From: Apostichopus japonicus
Lineage: Eukaryota > Echinodermata > Holothuroidea > Aspidochirotida > Stichopodidae
Length of the DNA stretch: 64,000 nt
Assembly: GCF_037975245.1 (NCBI RefSeq)
Contig: NC_092561.1
Location: forward strand, 3,076,001 to 3,140,000
Direction: 5' to 3'
Every line of letters starts with the position of its first letter. Positions within the stretch are counted from its first letter, which is position 1. The position numbers and the translations under genes were made by a program. Below are positions 25,942 to 35,916 of this stretch, one piece after another. A model generated the notes under the pieces. It had not been told where the DNA came from, ran no database searches, and was given only the letters and a program-made list of their open reading frames with translations.

Positions 25942-27967
25942 CTATATAGGCAAATGAAAAGAACGAAAAGTTATTAAACAACAATTTATACAAATCATGC
26001 AAGTTTACAAAGATATTTGCTAGGCTTAAATTCAGTTCAATTTTACGGATTTAGAGTTGTTAATGTAGGAAAAGCGAAACCAGAGAGGGAACGGGGAGAG
26101 GGGGGGTGCTGCAACTTGACTGTTGCTATTAATAAATATAAAACAGTCCACAGATCTCCTTTTGGCCCACTCAGATATGAGTTAGCTGCGTACACCTATA
26201 CCCACAAGTAATATTAAGTAGTTGTAATTGTTTTATATCGTTAATATGTAAAAAGACGTAGCTACTAAGAGCATTGGCACACGTGCCTACTCCCATCTCC
26301 TCAACTTCTGCCAAATTGCTTACATTTTACAACACACGCACGCAAAGTCTTATTAAGAATATTCGTTAACTTACGAAGATGATAGTACCATTTTGCATGT
26401 ACGCCCTCTTAAGGACCTCTTGATGAACTCCCGTCACAAACCTCCACAGAACATACGTCAGAAAACAACCTCCACCTATCCCAACTCGTATCAGTCGTAA
26501 TGTCATGACATGCCGTATTAGTACAATTTTTTCCCCTGACTTTTAAATTGAGAACAAAGTTTGGCTTTTCCCCCTTACACAACAAAGAATAGCTACGCCA
26601 CTGCAGCTAAGTAACCGTAAAATTAAAATGTCTTGTAAACTGATAGTTCTCTTCAAATAATCAGTATGTGACGGCATTTACTTTAAATTCTGTTTTTAGT
26701 TTCGTGTAACGGCGGAGAGTGATATCCAATAATTGAAACGTTTGTGATTCTATGAATGTATCGAGTGACCCTACCCTCTCCCCCAGCATTACAATACCAT
26801 ATTGAACCATGACACGGGGTTTTATGGCCTTCGAAGCGATTGGTTAATGGTAATTGAGGCGGTTAATTTCTATGAGGAAAATTGCTTATTCTAGTCACTT
26901 TTGAAGTTAGTGATTCGAGGCAAATTGTCCGACAAAAGGATAATGTGCTGAAAATGTTTTCGTTACCTTTCTCGTATGCAAAATTGCATACAATGTTAGC
27001 TGCATCACGTTTGTGAACCTTCATCAGAGCAGCTTCCAGCCATGACAGATCATTCTCTGTAAATAACCCGTTGTTTCCAATGTTTGCCAAAACTTTTGTT
27101 TGTACACCCGTGTTTTCAAACCTGAAATTCTCATCCTCATGTTTTGCTATATCAACTAATTTCTCTAGATCTTCTGTGCCAAGTTCAGCTTCAACTTCAG
27201 TTAGCATATTCAAATATCGAGAACCTGTAAATAAGAAAAACGTTCTATCAATCGCCAAATAGCTCAAAATAGGGATCAAATATGATTTACCAACCCCGTT
27301 ATATAATTTTCAATTTTCATCTGCGATAGATATTAATTTTTTATAGTATGTTGATCGAAGAGTTGATAATTACTCAATTTTGGCAAGGTCCGGCAACTAA
27401 AAGCGACTGGTTGCGTATGTGTAAAGTCTATACTATCAGGGAAATATTCGTGATCTAAAAAATTATGTTCTTAATGGTTGATAACTCGAGACTATTACTT
27501 TCAAAAGAAATATCGTCACTTTACCTGGTTGACTTAAAAAAATATTTAATGGGTAGTGGATTAAGCTATATTTATTTGTGAGCAGAAACCAATTGTAAAT
27601 TACTCAACATCATATCTTCATAGAAAGAGATAATCACAGAGTTTAAGAAACATTCTAGTAGTAAAATATCCAATAACGTTAGAAAAGGCAAGATCGAATA
27701 CTTTATAGTGTATTAAGTAAAGCAAACTGACGTCAACAAGCAGTGAGAGCAACAAGTGAAAGGAGATTCATGACATTTGTTTGTACGGGACCTTAATAAA
27801 GGAATAAAGAAAAGAAATATAAACACAACAGTGATTGAAACCTTAGCGGTAAACCACAATGTAATATGCACCCGATTATAAATATGTTTATATAACATAC
27901 TGTTCTCTTCGTGAAACGTCTTTCGACGCTTCGCAGGTTGACTTCCACTCGGTTCTTCTGCATCCAT
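21065..27967 (-). CDS. DED-VLIG gene 1: URGCP/GVIN1-like very large GTPase with N-terminal DED-like domain (3 exons)
   Basis: Proposed CDS joins 27967-27901, 27224-26967 and 25941-21065 on the minus strand: 1733 residues. All junctions are GT-AG and phase 1. Family assignment rests on LLECIGL and NKLTLQEFL near residues 135-155, DFLRQDILEKLSACQLAVP near 205-230 (very like URGCP), a GTPase domain with P-loop GVQSSGKS at about 731-738, RCTRGLF, DTEG near 784 and an AADRNK-LDEATK block, then a helical region. A C-terminal CPMCGMFC-H-HLHRPRG cluster lies at about 1540-1565, followed by a Ser/Asp/Glu tail. Length suits a short member of the family, since vertebrate VLIGs reach about 2400 residues. 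One giant coding exon is typical of the family. Vertebrate relatives are inducible cytosolic or nuclear proteins of uncertain mechanism. No frameshift is seen, so it is probably functional. The identity is strong; the role is inferred. Confidence 0.88.
25942..26966 (-). other. Gene 1 intron 2 (1025 bp)
   Basis: Donor GTAACG at 26966, acceptor CTATATAG ending at 25942. It is nearly the same length as gene 2 intron 2 (1023 bp). The frame at 26017-26211 inside it is not supported. Confidence 0.65.
26967..27224 (-). CDS. Gene 1, exon 2: death-effector-domain-like exon
   Basis: The exon is 258 bp, with acceptor CTTATTTACAG and donor GTAACG. About 85 residues form a predicted all-helical module: SRYLNMLTEVEAELG, EDLEKLVDIAK, VLANIGNNGLF, ENDLSWLEAALMKV and KRDAANIVCNFAYE. 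The spacing, the LxxLxxxL core and the final (R/K)xDA helix resemble DEDs, whose last helices carry an RxDL motif. A DED would mediate homotypic or heterotypic death-fold assembly. The call is by eye, and another death-fold subfamily such as pyrin or CARD is possible. It is kept intact in gene 2 with about nine or ten substitutions. Confidence 0.65.
27225..27900 (-). other. Gene 1 intron 1 (676 bp)
   Basis: Donor GTATGT, acceptor TTATTTACAG. The matching intron of gene 2 is 1307 bp because of a hAT-like insertion. The uninterrupted AATAAAGGAATAAAG near 27797 shows the empty insertion site. Confidence 0.65.
27901..27967 (-). CDS. Gene 1, exon 1: start codon and basic N-terminus
   Basis: The exon has 22 codons plus one base: MDAEEPSGSQPAKRRKTFHE and then EN. 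The ATG lies in AAGATGG, with purine at -3 and G at +4, a good start context. The donor ACA|GTATGT leaves one base, which pairs with the two-base start of the DED exon to give serine. KRRK could act as a small basic nuclear-targeting patch, but that is only a possibility. Identical residues are encoded at 43478-43412. Confidence 0.65.
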
Positions 27968-28660
27968 CTTCCTTTCACGGATTGTGTAGATTACTCCAGT
28001 GTAGCGTCAACTGCAGAGGGAAGATTGTTTCATGTTAGGACGTGCTATTACAGTACCAAACCCGACTATCAAAACTACATAGTGTTTGTACCCATGAACG
28101 CATTCGGTGCCAAAATAATCATTAGCGTTTAATTTTTTTTAAACTATGCATTTATTCGTAGACATTTTGTAAAAGTCATAAACGAGTATTAAACTATACC
28201 AAACTGTCACAGATTGAACAATAAGAGTTGGAAGAGAATATGGTCACCATTTCATTAATTAGACTCTATAGCTCTGTAGTAAACCAGATTATATGTTCAA
28301 TATTTATGTTAATCGAATCCGCAGTTCCTGTTAGCTTATGTATTACATGAAGACGTTATGACGAACTGGCAAATCGACGAAACAATCATTGAACAATTCT
28401 TTGTTTACAAATGTGACTCCATTAGTCCGGTGATGTACAACTAAAACAACCGAAAAATAATGAGGTCGCACTATTCAGTGGCGCTCAAATTGTCAACGAA
28501 ACAAAATCCCATTACATGTTTCCCTTTTTCAAATGGACGTTACTAATACGCACTGTATAGCAGCTAAACAACATACCCCGCAAAGCAATCATCCGTGACA
28601 CAGTATTACGAAAACAAAATGGCGATCTGAGGTCTCATGACGTGATACAAAAAAATCTAT
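27968..28660 (-). promoter_or_regulatory. Candidate 5' region of gene 1 with conserved ATGGCG and TGACGTGA
   Basis: Upstream of the ATG, the strings AAAATGGCG (about 28617-28624) and TGACGTGA (28638-28645) are kept in unit B at about 44153 and 44169. They recur again in the local duplicate at about 45373 and 45392. ATGGCG with a preceding A run resembles the YY1 core-promoter motif, and TGACGTGA resembles a CRE/ATF half-palindrome. Transcription start, TATA box and 5' UTR structure cannot be fixed from sequence alone. Confidence 0.25.
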
Positions 28661-29200
28661 GTCCCGAAGTTTAACTACCATAACGTATTTTAAAGGCTTC
28701 AAAATTTCTTTTCCAAGTTGGAATATTCGCAACCTGCGTCCACGTTTATGGAAACTTCTACATATTAATGGATCGTTTCTCGGTTTGATTACAAGCCATA
28801 TCTTCCTTACAGTAATATCAACGGATCACTATCATAAGATCAGAGTTATTCAAATTAAACAATCGTTGCTATGTAGGAACGCCCAGAAAAGAAAATCCAG
28901 CTAAACTCACCACGATTTTTTAGACATATTCGATGGATAGTGATATTTCTTCCGTCAGATTTGTAAGCACTACCTTATAATACCACCATTGGTTCAATAG
29001 TCATTAAGCATGCTGAGTTAAACAACACCTTATTGCAAAGTACACCGAACAGTCCACGGTGTAGCCTATATATATATGTGTGTGCAGTTATACAAGTTCA
29101 ACATATTTGTTATACGTATACAACACAAGTTCAAAACGCAAGAGTAAACAATCGACACGGTTCATCAAATCTTATTTGTCACAATGTAACGAACCGGCTA
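28661..29200. other. Intergenic upstream of gene 1
   Basis: Collinear with 44200-44760 and again with part of 45400-45890. No coding sequence or clear regulatory site is seen beyond the duplication. Confidence 0.5.
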
Positions 29201-30480
29201 TTAAATAATTTAATGGATGAAAAAGTCTGTAACAATGTGTCTACTATCGTCCAAATTGTGCTCTATGCATTATTGCCATCTCCACAAAACAGTGAAAATC
29301 TTGCCTGCACAATAAAAGCTGCAGCACTGATCATTCTTGCTTGGCTGCCAATCCGAGGCAGCGAATCATTTAAAAAATGTTATGCTCTGTTTTGAAACTC
29401 TATATGGCAATGCGCCGACCCACACTTGATGAACTGTTAACTTGCCGTTAAAGTGGGCGCATTTTTCGCTCGAAAACCCCAGCACTGCACTAGCCATGTG
29501 TAAATCAGAGGTTTATCATGATGGGGCATTTCATATTTGTGCACCACGTCTGTACAATATGGAACGCCAAAACCGAAAAAAAAAATATGTAAACCTAAGT
29601 CACTATGTGAATACAAAGTTATCGCCACATAATGACCAAGAACAATTTAAGTCCTTATGTGGCACCTTAATAGCTCCTCCACATAGCGACCAGGAACATT
29701 TTATTTATCATGCGATCATTACACTGCCACATATGACCGTCAATACCGACAATATTCACAATTCCTTATGTTTATCGCCACACAAGGACTAACGAACTGT
29801 GTTATTCTTTATGTGGCGATATGCAAATCCCCATTAAGGACTAACGCAGTTCGTTAGTCCTTATGTAGCAATTTGCGAGTATCCACATAAGGACTTACGC
29901 AGTTCGTTAGTCGTTATGATAAATAAAATGTTCTTGGACAGTATGTGGAGGAGCTATTATAGTGCCACATAAGGACTTAAATTGTTCTTGGTCATTAAGT
30001 GGAAATAACTTTGTACTTATGATAATTCATAGGGCATTTGTCACGCTACTGTGATCCTCATGTCAAATTTAATGTTATTATTGTGTTGCCACTATCCATC
30101 TATACTAAATGAAACCTAAAGATATCTACCATGACAATGTTGTGTCTTAAATTTGGTTAAAATTTGGCAAAAATTATTACTTTTGAGGTAGAAATTTGTG
30201 ACATTTAAATCTGTTATAATAATAATATATTCTCTTCCTTTATACATGGCTAACATGCCTATTTGTAAATTAAAATGATTCACATAATAACTTAGGTTTG
30301 CATAATGTTTCGGCATATTTGTCGGTTTTGGCGTTATATAGGAACGCCCTGCTGCCGGTACTTATTTTAATAACTTCTGATATTTTTACGTCCCAACTAA
30401 AGACTCATTTTTTATCATGACTGATCTTGTTTTTTGTCTTTAACTTGTTTATATTAGTTTAATTTATATGATTGATTGAC
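29200..30480 (+). mobile_element. LINE ORF2 3' relic, split by a palindromic insertion
   Basis: On the plus strand, across shifting frames, ILAWLPIR, then MAMRRPT, then GAFHICAPRL correspond to the C-terminal region of non-LTR retrotransposon ORF2 (compare the family motif AFSVAAPKLWNSLP). The continuation NALLPVL and SQLKTHF lies beyond 30340. The split is caused by the element at 29554-30340. Unit B carries the same relic without the insertion at 45950-46480. Many stops show it is dead. Confidence 0.55.
29554..30340. mobile_element. Palindromic MITE-like insertion, unit A only
   Basis: The ends pair as long inverted repeats. AACGCCAAAACCGA and AAACCTAAGT..TATGTGAAT near 29563-29610 return inverted near 30270-30335. 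Internally, CACATAAGGACTTAAATTG and GTTCTTGGTCATTA blocks form a second inverted pair centred near 29845. The LINE relic in unit B is uninterrupted at this point (about 46263), proving insertion. A TA target duplication is possible but not clean, so the superfamily is left open. No coding capacity. Confidence 0.7.
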
Positions 30481-31560
30481 TTATTTTTCCTGTTTTGCTT
30501 TGACTACTTTAATCTTATGCATCGTATATTTGTAGTTTTTTATTAGGAAATATCCACAGATTTAAATAAAGTGTGGCTAATTTAGATGACGACACCGGTA
30601 ATTTTCACTTTGGGATTGTATTTGGATGCTACTTTGTCACTACGGGTTTGTTACTGTAAAGTTTTTTTTAACAACATGAAGAGATATTTCTGTTTACAAT
30701 TTGTTATAGAGAGCTAAAACCATGTTACCATATTTGGATAGACTTAAGTATAATGGTCACAACATGAATATAACTGGTATTGGTTCATGAACAGAAGAGA
30801 CAACAGTATTATGAGATTTACTGGTATAAATTTTAAGATCATATAGATCGATATTGTAACAGTAAACAGGATATTCAAATTCTGAGAACCAATCGGTCTT
30901 GAATGTCATTCATGATAACGTGTGGCGTCACAGGTCATTTGATGTTTTCGAACGTTTATCTCGGTAAAAGAGTATCATGCAAACATGATGAATGAGTCTT
31001 AAAAGGATATACTTTAATGATCAAGCATGAGTGATGCTTTATGTTGGAAATGTTAGAAAATTGTGAAATGTTTAGTTCGATGCCTCGTTTGTGAACCAAC
31101 AAATGCTTGTTGATGCCGTAATTAGTTCAAAATCTTTTCTATGGCTTTATAAGATTATTTCGCAATTAGTATGGCAAAGATCGAATGTTCCAGCAACAGC
31201 TTTCCAGTAGAGAACTCAGAAGGCGTTGAAGACGGGGACAAGCAAAACTCATATTTTTCAAACTTTAACAATGATATGGAGATTTTATGAATTAGTAGCA
31301 AGTACCTGTTCATTCATCTTTATTCATAAAACTTTATTTCTGTCCCTTTTGAAATAAACAACATAAGAATGCATAGAACATAGCGATTTTAAAGAGAAAG
31401 AGACTGACATGTACCCACAAGAAGCTTGGAGAAGCTTATAAACGTGAACACCCCTTTACAAAATAAAATACGTCTCAATATGAAACAATAAAACAAGAGC
31501 GAGTGAAAAAAAAACACAAAGGAAAGGATCACAGCTATTTAAGCGGTAAAATGTTATAAA
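30481..31560. other. Intergenic in unit A, nothing recognised
   Basis: Collinear with about 46640-47620 (anchors GATGACGACACCGG near 30587 and AAGAAGCTT near 31419). AT-rich, with no gene. Confidence 0.6.
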
Positions 31561-32250
31561 ACAGAACCAAGAAATTGTTAAACACAGCTTTTTGGTACTA
31601 AGGGCACTTTTGAAAGTAATATTTGGGAGACATTTAATAACATTATCGTGGAGTGAATTCCAGATATAAGTCCTTGGACACGAACACTGTGTTGCAAGGA
31701 AGTGAGTCTAAAACGTGGAATCGATATAAAATTACATGTATACGGGTAGGATACGAATACGTGTCTGTCATTACATACATTAAAGAAACTATTAACATGG
31801 AAAAAAGAGTAGCTTGTAACAGTTTTAAATAAAAACACCAGTGTGGTAACGATTAATATCACATACTGAAAGGGTGTTCATTTAAACAAAAACAAACCAT
31901 AGTTGAATGATGAACATATTTTTTACTTAAAACAGAACGAATGGCTCTTTTTGGAGGATAAAGATAGGTTGGATTTTAGAAGCATATGTACTGCCCCAAA
32001 TAATATTAAAATACGATAGGCAAAGTAGAATAAAAATTTTGTAAAGGACAATAAGAATATTCCTAGGTAGCAGGTAAAAAAGGCGATTTATAATTCCAAC
32101 ACAATTTGAAATGTTAATGGAGATATACATATTGTGATCTTTCCAAGAGAGATATTTGTCACATCCGAGAGGACTCATCCACTTTTTTTTGATCAATTCT
32201 AGAGTTACAATCTGGAATAGTATAAGACAACACAATAAAAACATCCAATG
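31560..32250 (-). mobile_element. LINE fragment: ORF2 C-terminal part and 3' end
   Basis: Minus-strand frames read YLSWKDHNMYISINIS, VGIINRLFYLLP, LYKIFILLCLSYFNIIWG and IFILQKEPFVLF. This order (LSWxxHI, then VGxxxRLxxxLP, YxxxxxxxLxYxxxxWG, LxxLQKxxxR) is the hallmark of non-LTR retrotransposons after the RT core. A second frame further downstream gives a NVCNDRH and PRFRLTSLQHSVR string of the ORF2 tail. Frameshifts break it. Only the last 370 bp recurs at 49850-50239, so the A/B homology ends inside this element at about 31937. Confidence 0.75.
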
Positions 32251-32522
32251 TGTTCAATGCTTTTACTTAACGATTATTGTCATTAAGCAGTGGTGCTTTC
32301 TTGCTTTTTCTTTGATCTTTGCTCTTTGTTTTTGTTTTTGTTTTTGTTTTTGGTTCTTTTCTCTTTTCTTCTTCCTCTTACTTATCCTATTTATTCTTTC
32401 GTTTATTGTTTTCGTAAATGGGGACTGCTCGTAAAAGCTCTGCTTCTTCAGTCCTCCTCCACCACCTTTAAATTTAGGTATTCACAATTTTATTTATATT
32501 ATGATGAAATAAATTAAACTCA
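32150..32522 (+). mobile_element. LINE 3' end fragment, second copy
   Basis: Plus-strand INSRVTIWNSI followed by a degenerate NIQCVQCF string, a pyrimidine-rich stretch, TGCTCGTAAAAGCTCTGCTT and AAATTAAAC match the fragment at 11700-12075. It overlaps, in opposite orientation, the end of the LINE fragment at 31560-32250. Confidence 0.55.
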
Positions 32523-32890
32523 AACTTTGTGGAAACCCCGTATAACGCCCTTTTCACAAATCGCAAGAGCCCTTTCGCACTCTTTCAATTGCCCATTTAC
32601 GATCGTGCCTTTCTATCTGTTTCCAGCCCCTGGGTAAAGGAATGCGCCCTATAGTGGGAACTCATCTATTATTATTATGTTCGTGGAAAACTAGTTGATA
32701 GTTGGTGACATAAACAGTGGTAACTTTAATAAAGGGATATACCACGGCTGAAAACGATTACCACACTACATTGCTAGTAATTTCTGTATCGTGAGGTCAA
32801 ACCACAATTTTGTATTTATGGCGAAGGGCAGAGAAGAGAGGGAGAGAAAAGAGCGAACAAGAAATGACATTTAAGAAATGATGTATCACC
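32523..32890. repeat. Sequence shared with 12076-12420, bridging units A and B
   Basis: A close copy of the block at 12076-12420, including GGTCAAACCACAATTTTGTA near 32793. It lies exactly between the two duplicated units, so the junction of the tandem duplication is made of dispersed repeats. Confidence 0.75.
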
Positions 32891-32919
32891 CTGATACCAC
32901 CTAAAAAAACATAAGATTA

Positions 32920-35480
32920 TTTTCCCGGGTCATGTTGCTGTCTATATGCTAATGATTAGCTAATACAGTTCATTGATGGCAACACGCTTCCAAGAATTAG
33001 CTTATTATAAATGTCAAGTTGCCAGAACGTGCCCCTCTTCCGGTTTTGTGAAAATCCTATCCAACACCTATTTAATATTTACAAGAGCTTTCACTCATTC
33101 CTGTACCATTGGACCCGCGCCCCCATCCCCCCCCCCCCCGCTACTTGCTTCTTTCCCTTTCAGCCAGAGTGTTCAGGAACTCACCCTAAATAAGAACACC
33201 TTCATCTATCATTATTGAGGTACTTTAAAATTTTGAGGGGCGGAGATGGAGGGATTGGGTAGTGCGGATAAAGGTAGTGCATGGAAATAAACACACGTTG
33301 GGGAACATGGGAGCACCAAATATGTTGTATTAATATATCCAGTAGCAATATGAAAATTGTTTTCATATCTCCCACGATAATATTATAGGTACCATGGTAT
33401 TGTCGGCCTGGGTCCTCCTTTGCTTTACACAATGAAACGGGCACACAGAGAAATAAACACAAGATAACTCAAGTTTTTGAGTTTTCATTTTATTCATTTG
33501 AGATTAAATACAGGCAAATGTAATTTACCAAAAGGTAAAAATTTGACTTTTCAGTTTGTCACAAGAGTGAAGGGGATGGTAGAAACACACCCCTGTAACT
33601 CCTGTACAATCCCATCCCCTTTGTGACAAAATGTCAACCAGTTTGGGTTCATGATCATTCCCAGATGACATTTCTTCGATCTCAAATTCATTCACGAAGA
33701 ATATTAAAACAAGTCAATTTACCTTATCTCAATTCAAGGTAATGAAAGCGTAGTAATTAATACATGGAAAAGATTGTATGTTTTTATAATATTTCTCCTA
33801 ATATTAGCTTTCTACGAAGCAACGTATGTACAACACTTACCAAGTATCGTGGCAGTTGTGGTCGTTCTGTTACGTGCACGAAAACATGTCACGTATTACA
33901 CAACGTACCTCTTAACAAAATTATCATTATACGAAAATTAAAATATGGATTACTTCTTAGCTGTTTTGACCGTTATGTTAAAAGTTTTGGAACTTGTAAC
34001 TTTTAATAAAAATTGAATTAAGAAATGTACATTTGTTTGAAGTTTCATTTGATGAAAATATGATTACATGATCCCAGTACAATAAATAACATAATAATTA
34101 ATTATCAATAGTAAATAAATACAGAAAATGGAAGTTATTGCCGTTTAGTCAAATGCAATATTAAAGAAAAAATGACGGAGAAGCTTAAAACACAGTAGCA
34201 TAAGAGAGCTGTTGGACAATCGAGAATCCAAACAGCTAACATTACAACAGAACAACAGACCGTCAAATAGATATAATGGATATTTTGTTAAGAATGCTTC
34301 AACATCATCCGACAATCTAAGCTTTCTTTGACTTGTTGTACATAAAATGAAAATAGAAAAAGGAGGGCAAGGGCACGTGGTCAATAAGTAGGCCAGGAAA
34401 GTTCGGGATAAAGAATAATGATTTGCGTTACATTATATACATGAGGAAATATGCAGGCTTCAAAAGAGGGCCGGCGGGTTACGTTCTCGGGCTCTCCCGC
34501 GCCCTGGAGGCCCGTAAACGTAATCTATACATGAATATTCTTTATGGTTATGACTTATATGTCGGGTATTTACATGATCTCAGTACAGTCCATTAGCATA
34601 ATAATCAATTTATCGGTAGTAAATATATACAGAAAATGAACTAGTTTCCATTTATTACAAACGCAATATTTGAGAAAAATTTACGGAAACTTTAAAACTG
34701 TTTTAAACAATATGCTTACAGTTTTGGAACGTGTAACTTTTAATATAAAATAAAAAGGATAATTTTAATTGAATATGTACATTTGTTGGTTGTTTTATTT
34801 GATAAAAAAATTATTTGAATGATCCCAGTACAGTGCATTAGCATACATATGAATTTATCGGTAATTAATATATACAGAAAATGAAACTAATTTTCCGTTG
34901 ATTCAAATTGAGGAACATTTACGGAAGACCTTAAAACTCAGTAGCATATAAGAGAACTGCTTCGGACAATCGACAGAACAACATACGGATAGATATAATT
35001 CATATTTTTTTAAGAATGCGTTAATATTCAACCGTCGATCGAAACTTTCTTGGTATTCTTGTGCATAAAATGAAAATAGAAACAGAGGGTTAGTGCCGGG
35101 CCCGTGGTCAATAAGGAAGCCAGGGAATTATGGGATAAAGAATAATTTATTCGCATTTCATAATATTCTTGAAGAAATATAAAGGCTTCAAAGAGAGGGC
35201 CGGTGGGTCAAGTTCCCGGGCCCGTCCGCGCAATGGAAGCCCCTAAACGTGATTTATACACGAATATTCTCTATGATTATGACTTATAAATGAAAATTTT
35301 ACTCTGAAAATTGAATGAATGATTTTGAGAATTTTGTAGCGATTGGTTCATAACTTGTAGTTATAAACTTATACCATCCCCTCCCTGTGTGTTGTAAATT
35401 AAATGGCAAACTTTAATTGTTTTTTGAAGTATCCGAGTGCATAAGTATGTTTACTCACAATTAAGATACCTTATTATTTC
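32920..35480. repeat. VLIG 3' flank in unit B
   Basis: Counterpart of 17700-20650. It retains the recurring GATCCCAGTACAGT / GCATAATAAT and GGGCCGG..GGGTTACG motif groups (about 34070, 34580, 34820; 34390, 35110), but not the long TA run, and parts of 18240-18700 are deleted. No gene is supported. Confidence 0.65.
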
Positions 35481-35916
35481 AGTACATTTTATGTATTTAT
35501 GATCGCATTTCTTAAAGCAGTGTAATTGTGTTTCGTCTCACTGTTGACATAGGGTAAATATTTATATTGGGGTTAACAAAGTTTAGATATATCTTTTGTG
35601 GTTCGTTCTTGTGGTGATAATTGTATTGAAATCGAACAAGAAAACATCAATAAAATTAACATGTATTTTGAAAATAATTTTCGTAAGCAATGAAGTTACT
35701 GTGTTGTGCTGAAAATTAACGGAATTTACGCTGATGTTTGCTTTATATTGTAACTCAACAAGTTAATCAAAACTGAAATTTTGTGAGCCGTAAAATATGT
35801 AATTTTCAGCTGTGATTGTTTTTTTACTATGTACACTTGATGGCGGAAGTATAATCGCGATCCCATATTTTGATATTATAGTTTACAGCTATGACTCCGT
35901 TTCTACTGTGTATAAT

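Larger units (their letters stand above)
17660..31940. repeat. Segmental duplication unit A
   Basis: From CACCTAAAAAACATAATATT (17665) to CAGAACGAA (31933) this block is collinear with 32890-50240. It includes the 3' flank, the whole VLIG gene, its upstream region and a LINE tail. Unit A lacks the 0.65-kb hAT-like insertion, the 2.1-kb insertion and the 1.2-kb local duplication of unit B. It has its own palindromic insertion at 29554-30340 and a TA run at 19468. These differences account for most of the length gap (14.3 against 17.35 kb). Confidence 0.85.

Noticed and set aside
25942-26002. MHDLYKLLF as the true start of gene 1
   Set aside because: These 20 residues are absent from the matching place in gene 2, end at a consensus acceptor, and the upstream exons join in phase.
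27901-27978. Alternative frame over exon 1 (starting with a GTG at 27978)
   Set aside because: It has no ATG in good context at that position, and only the MDAEEP frame joins in phase to the DED exon.
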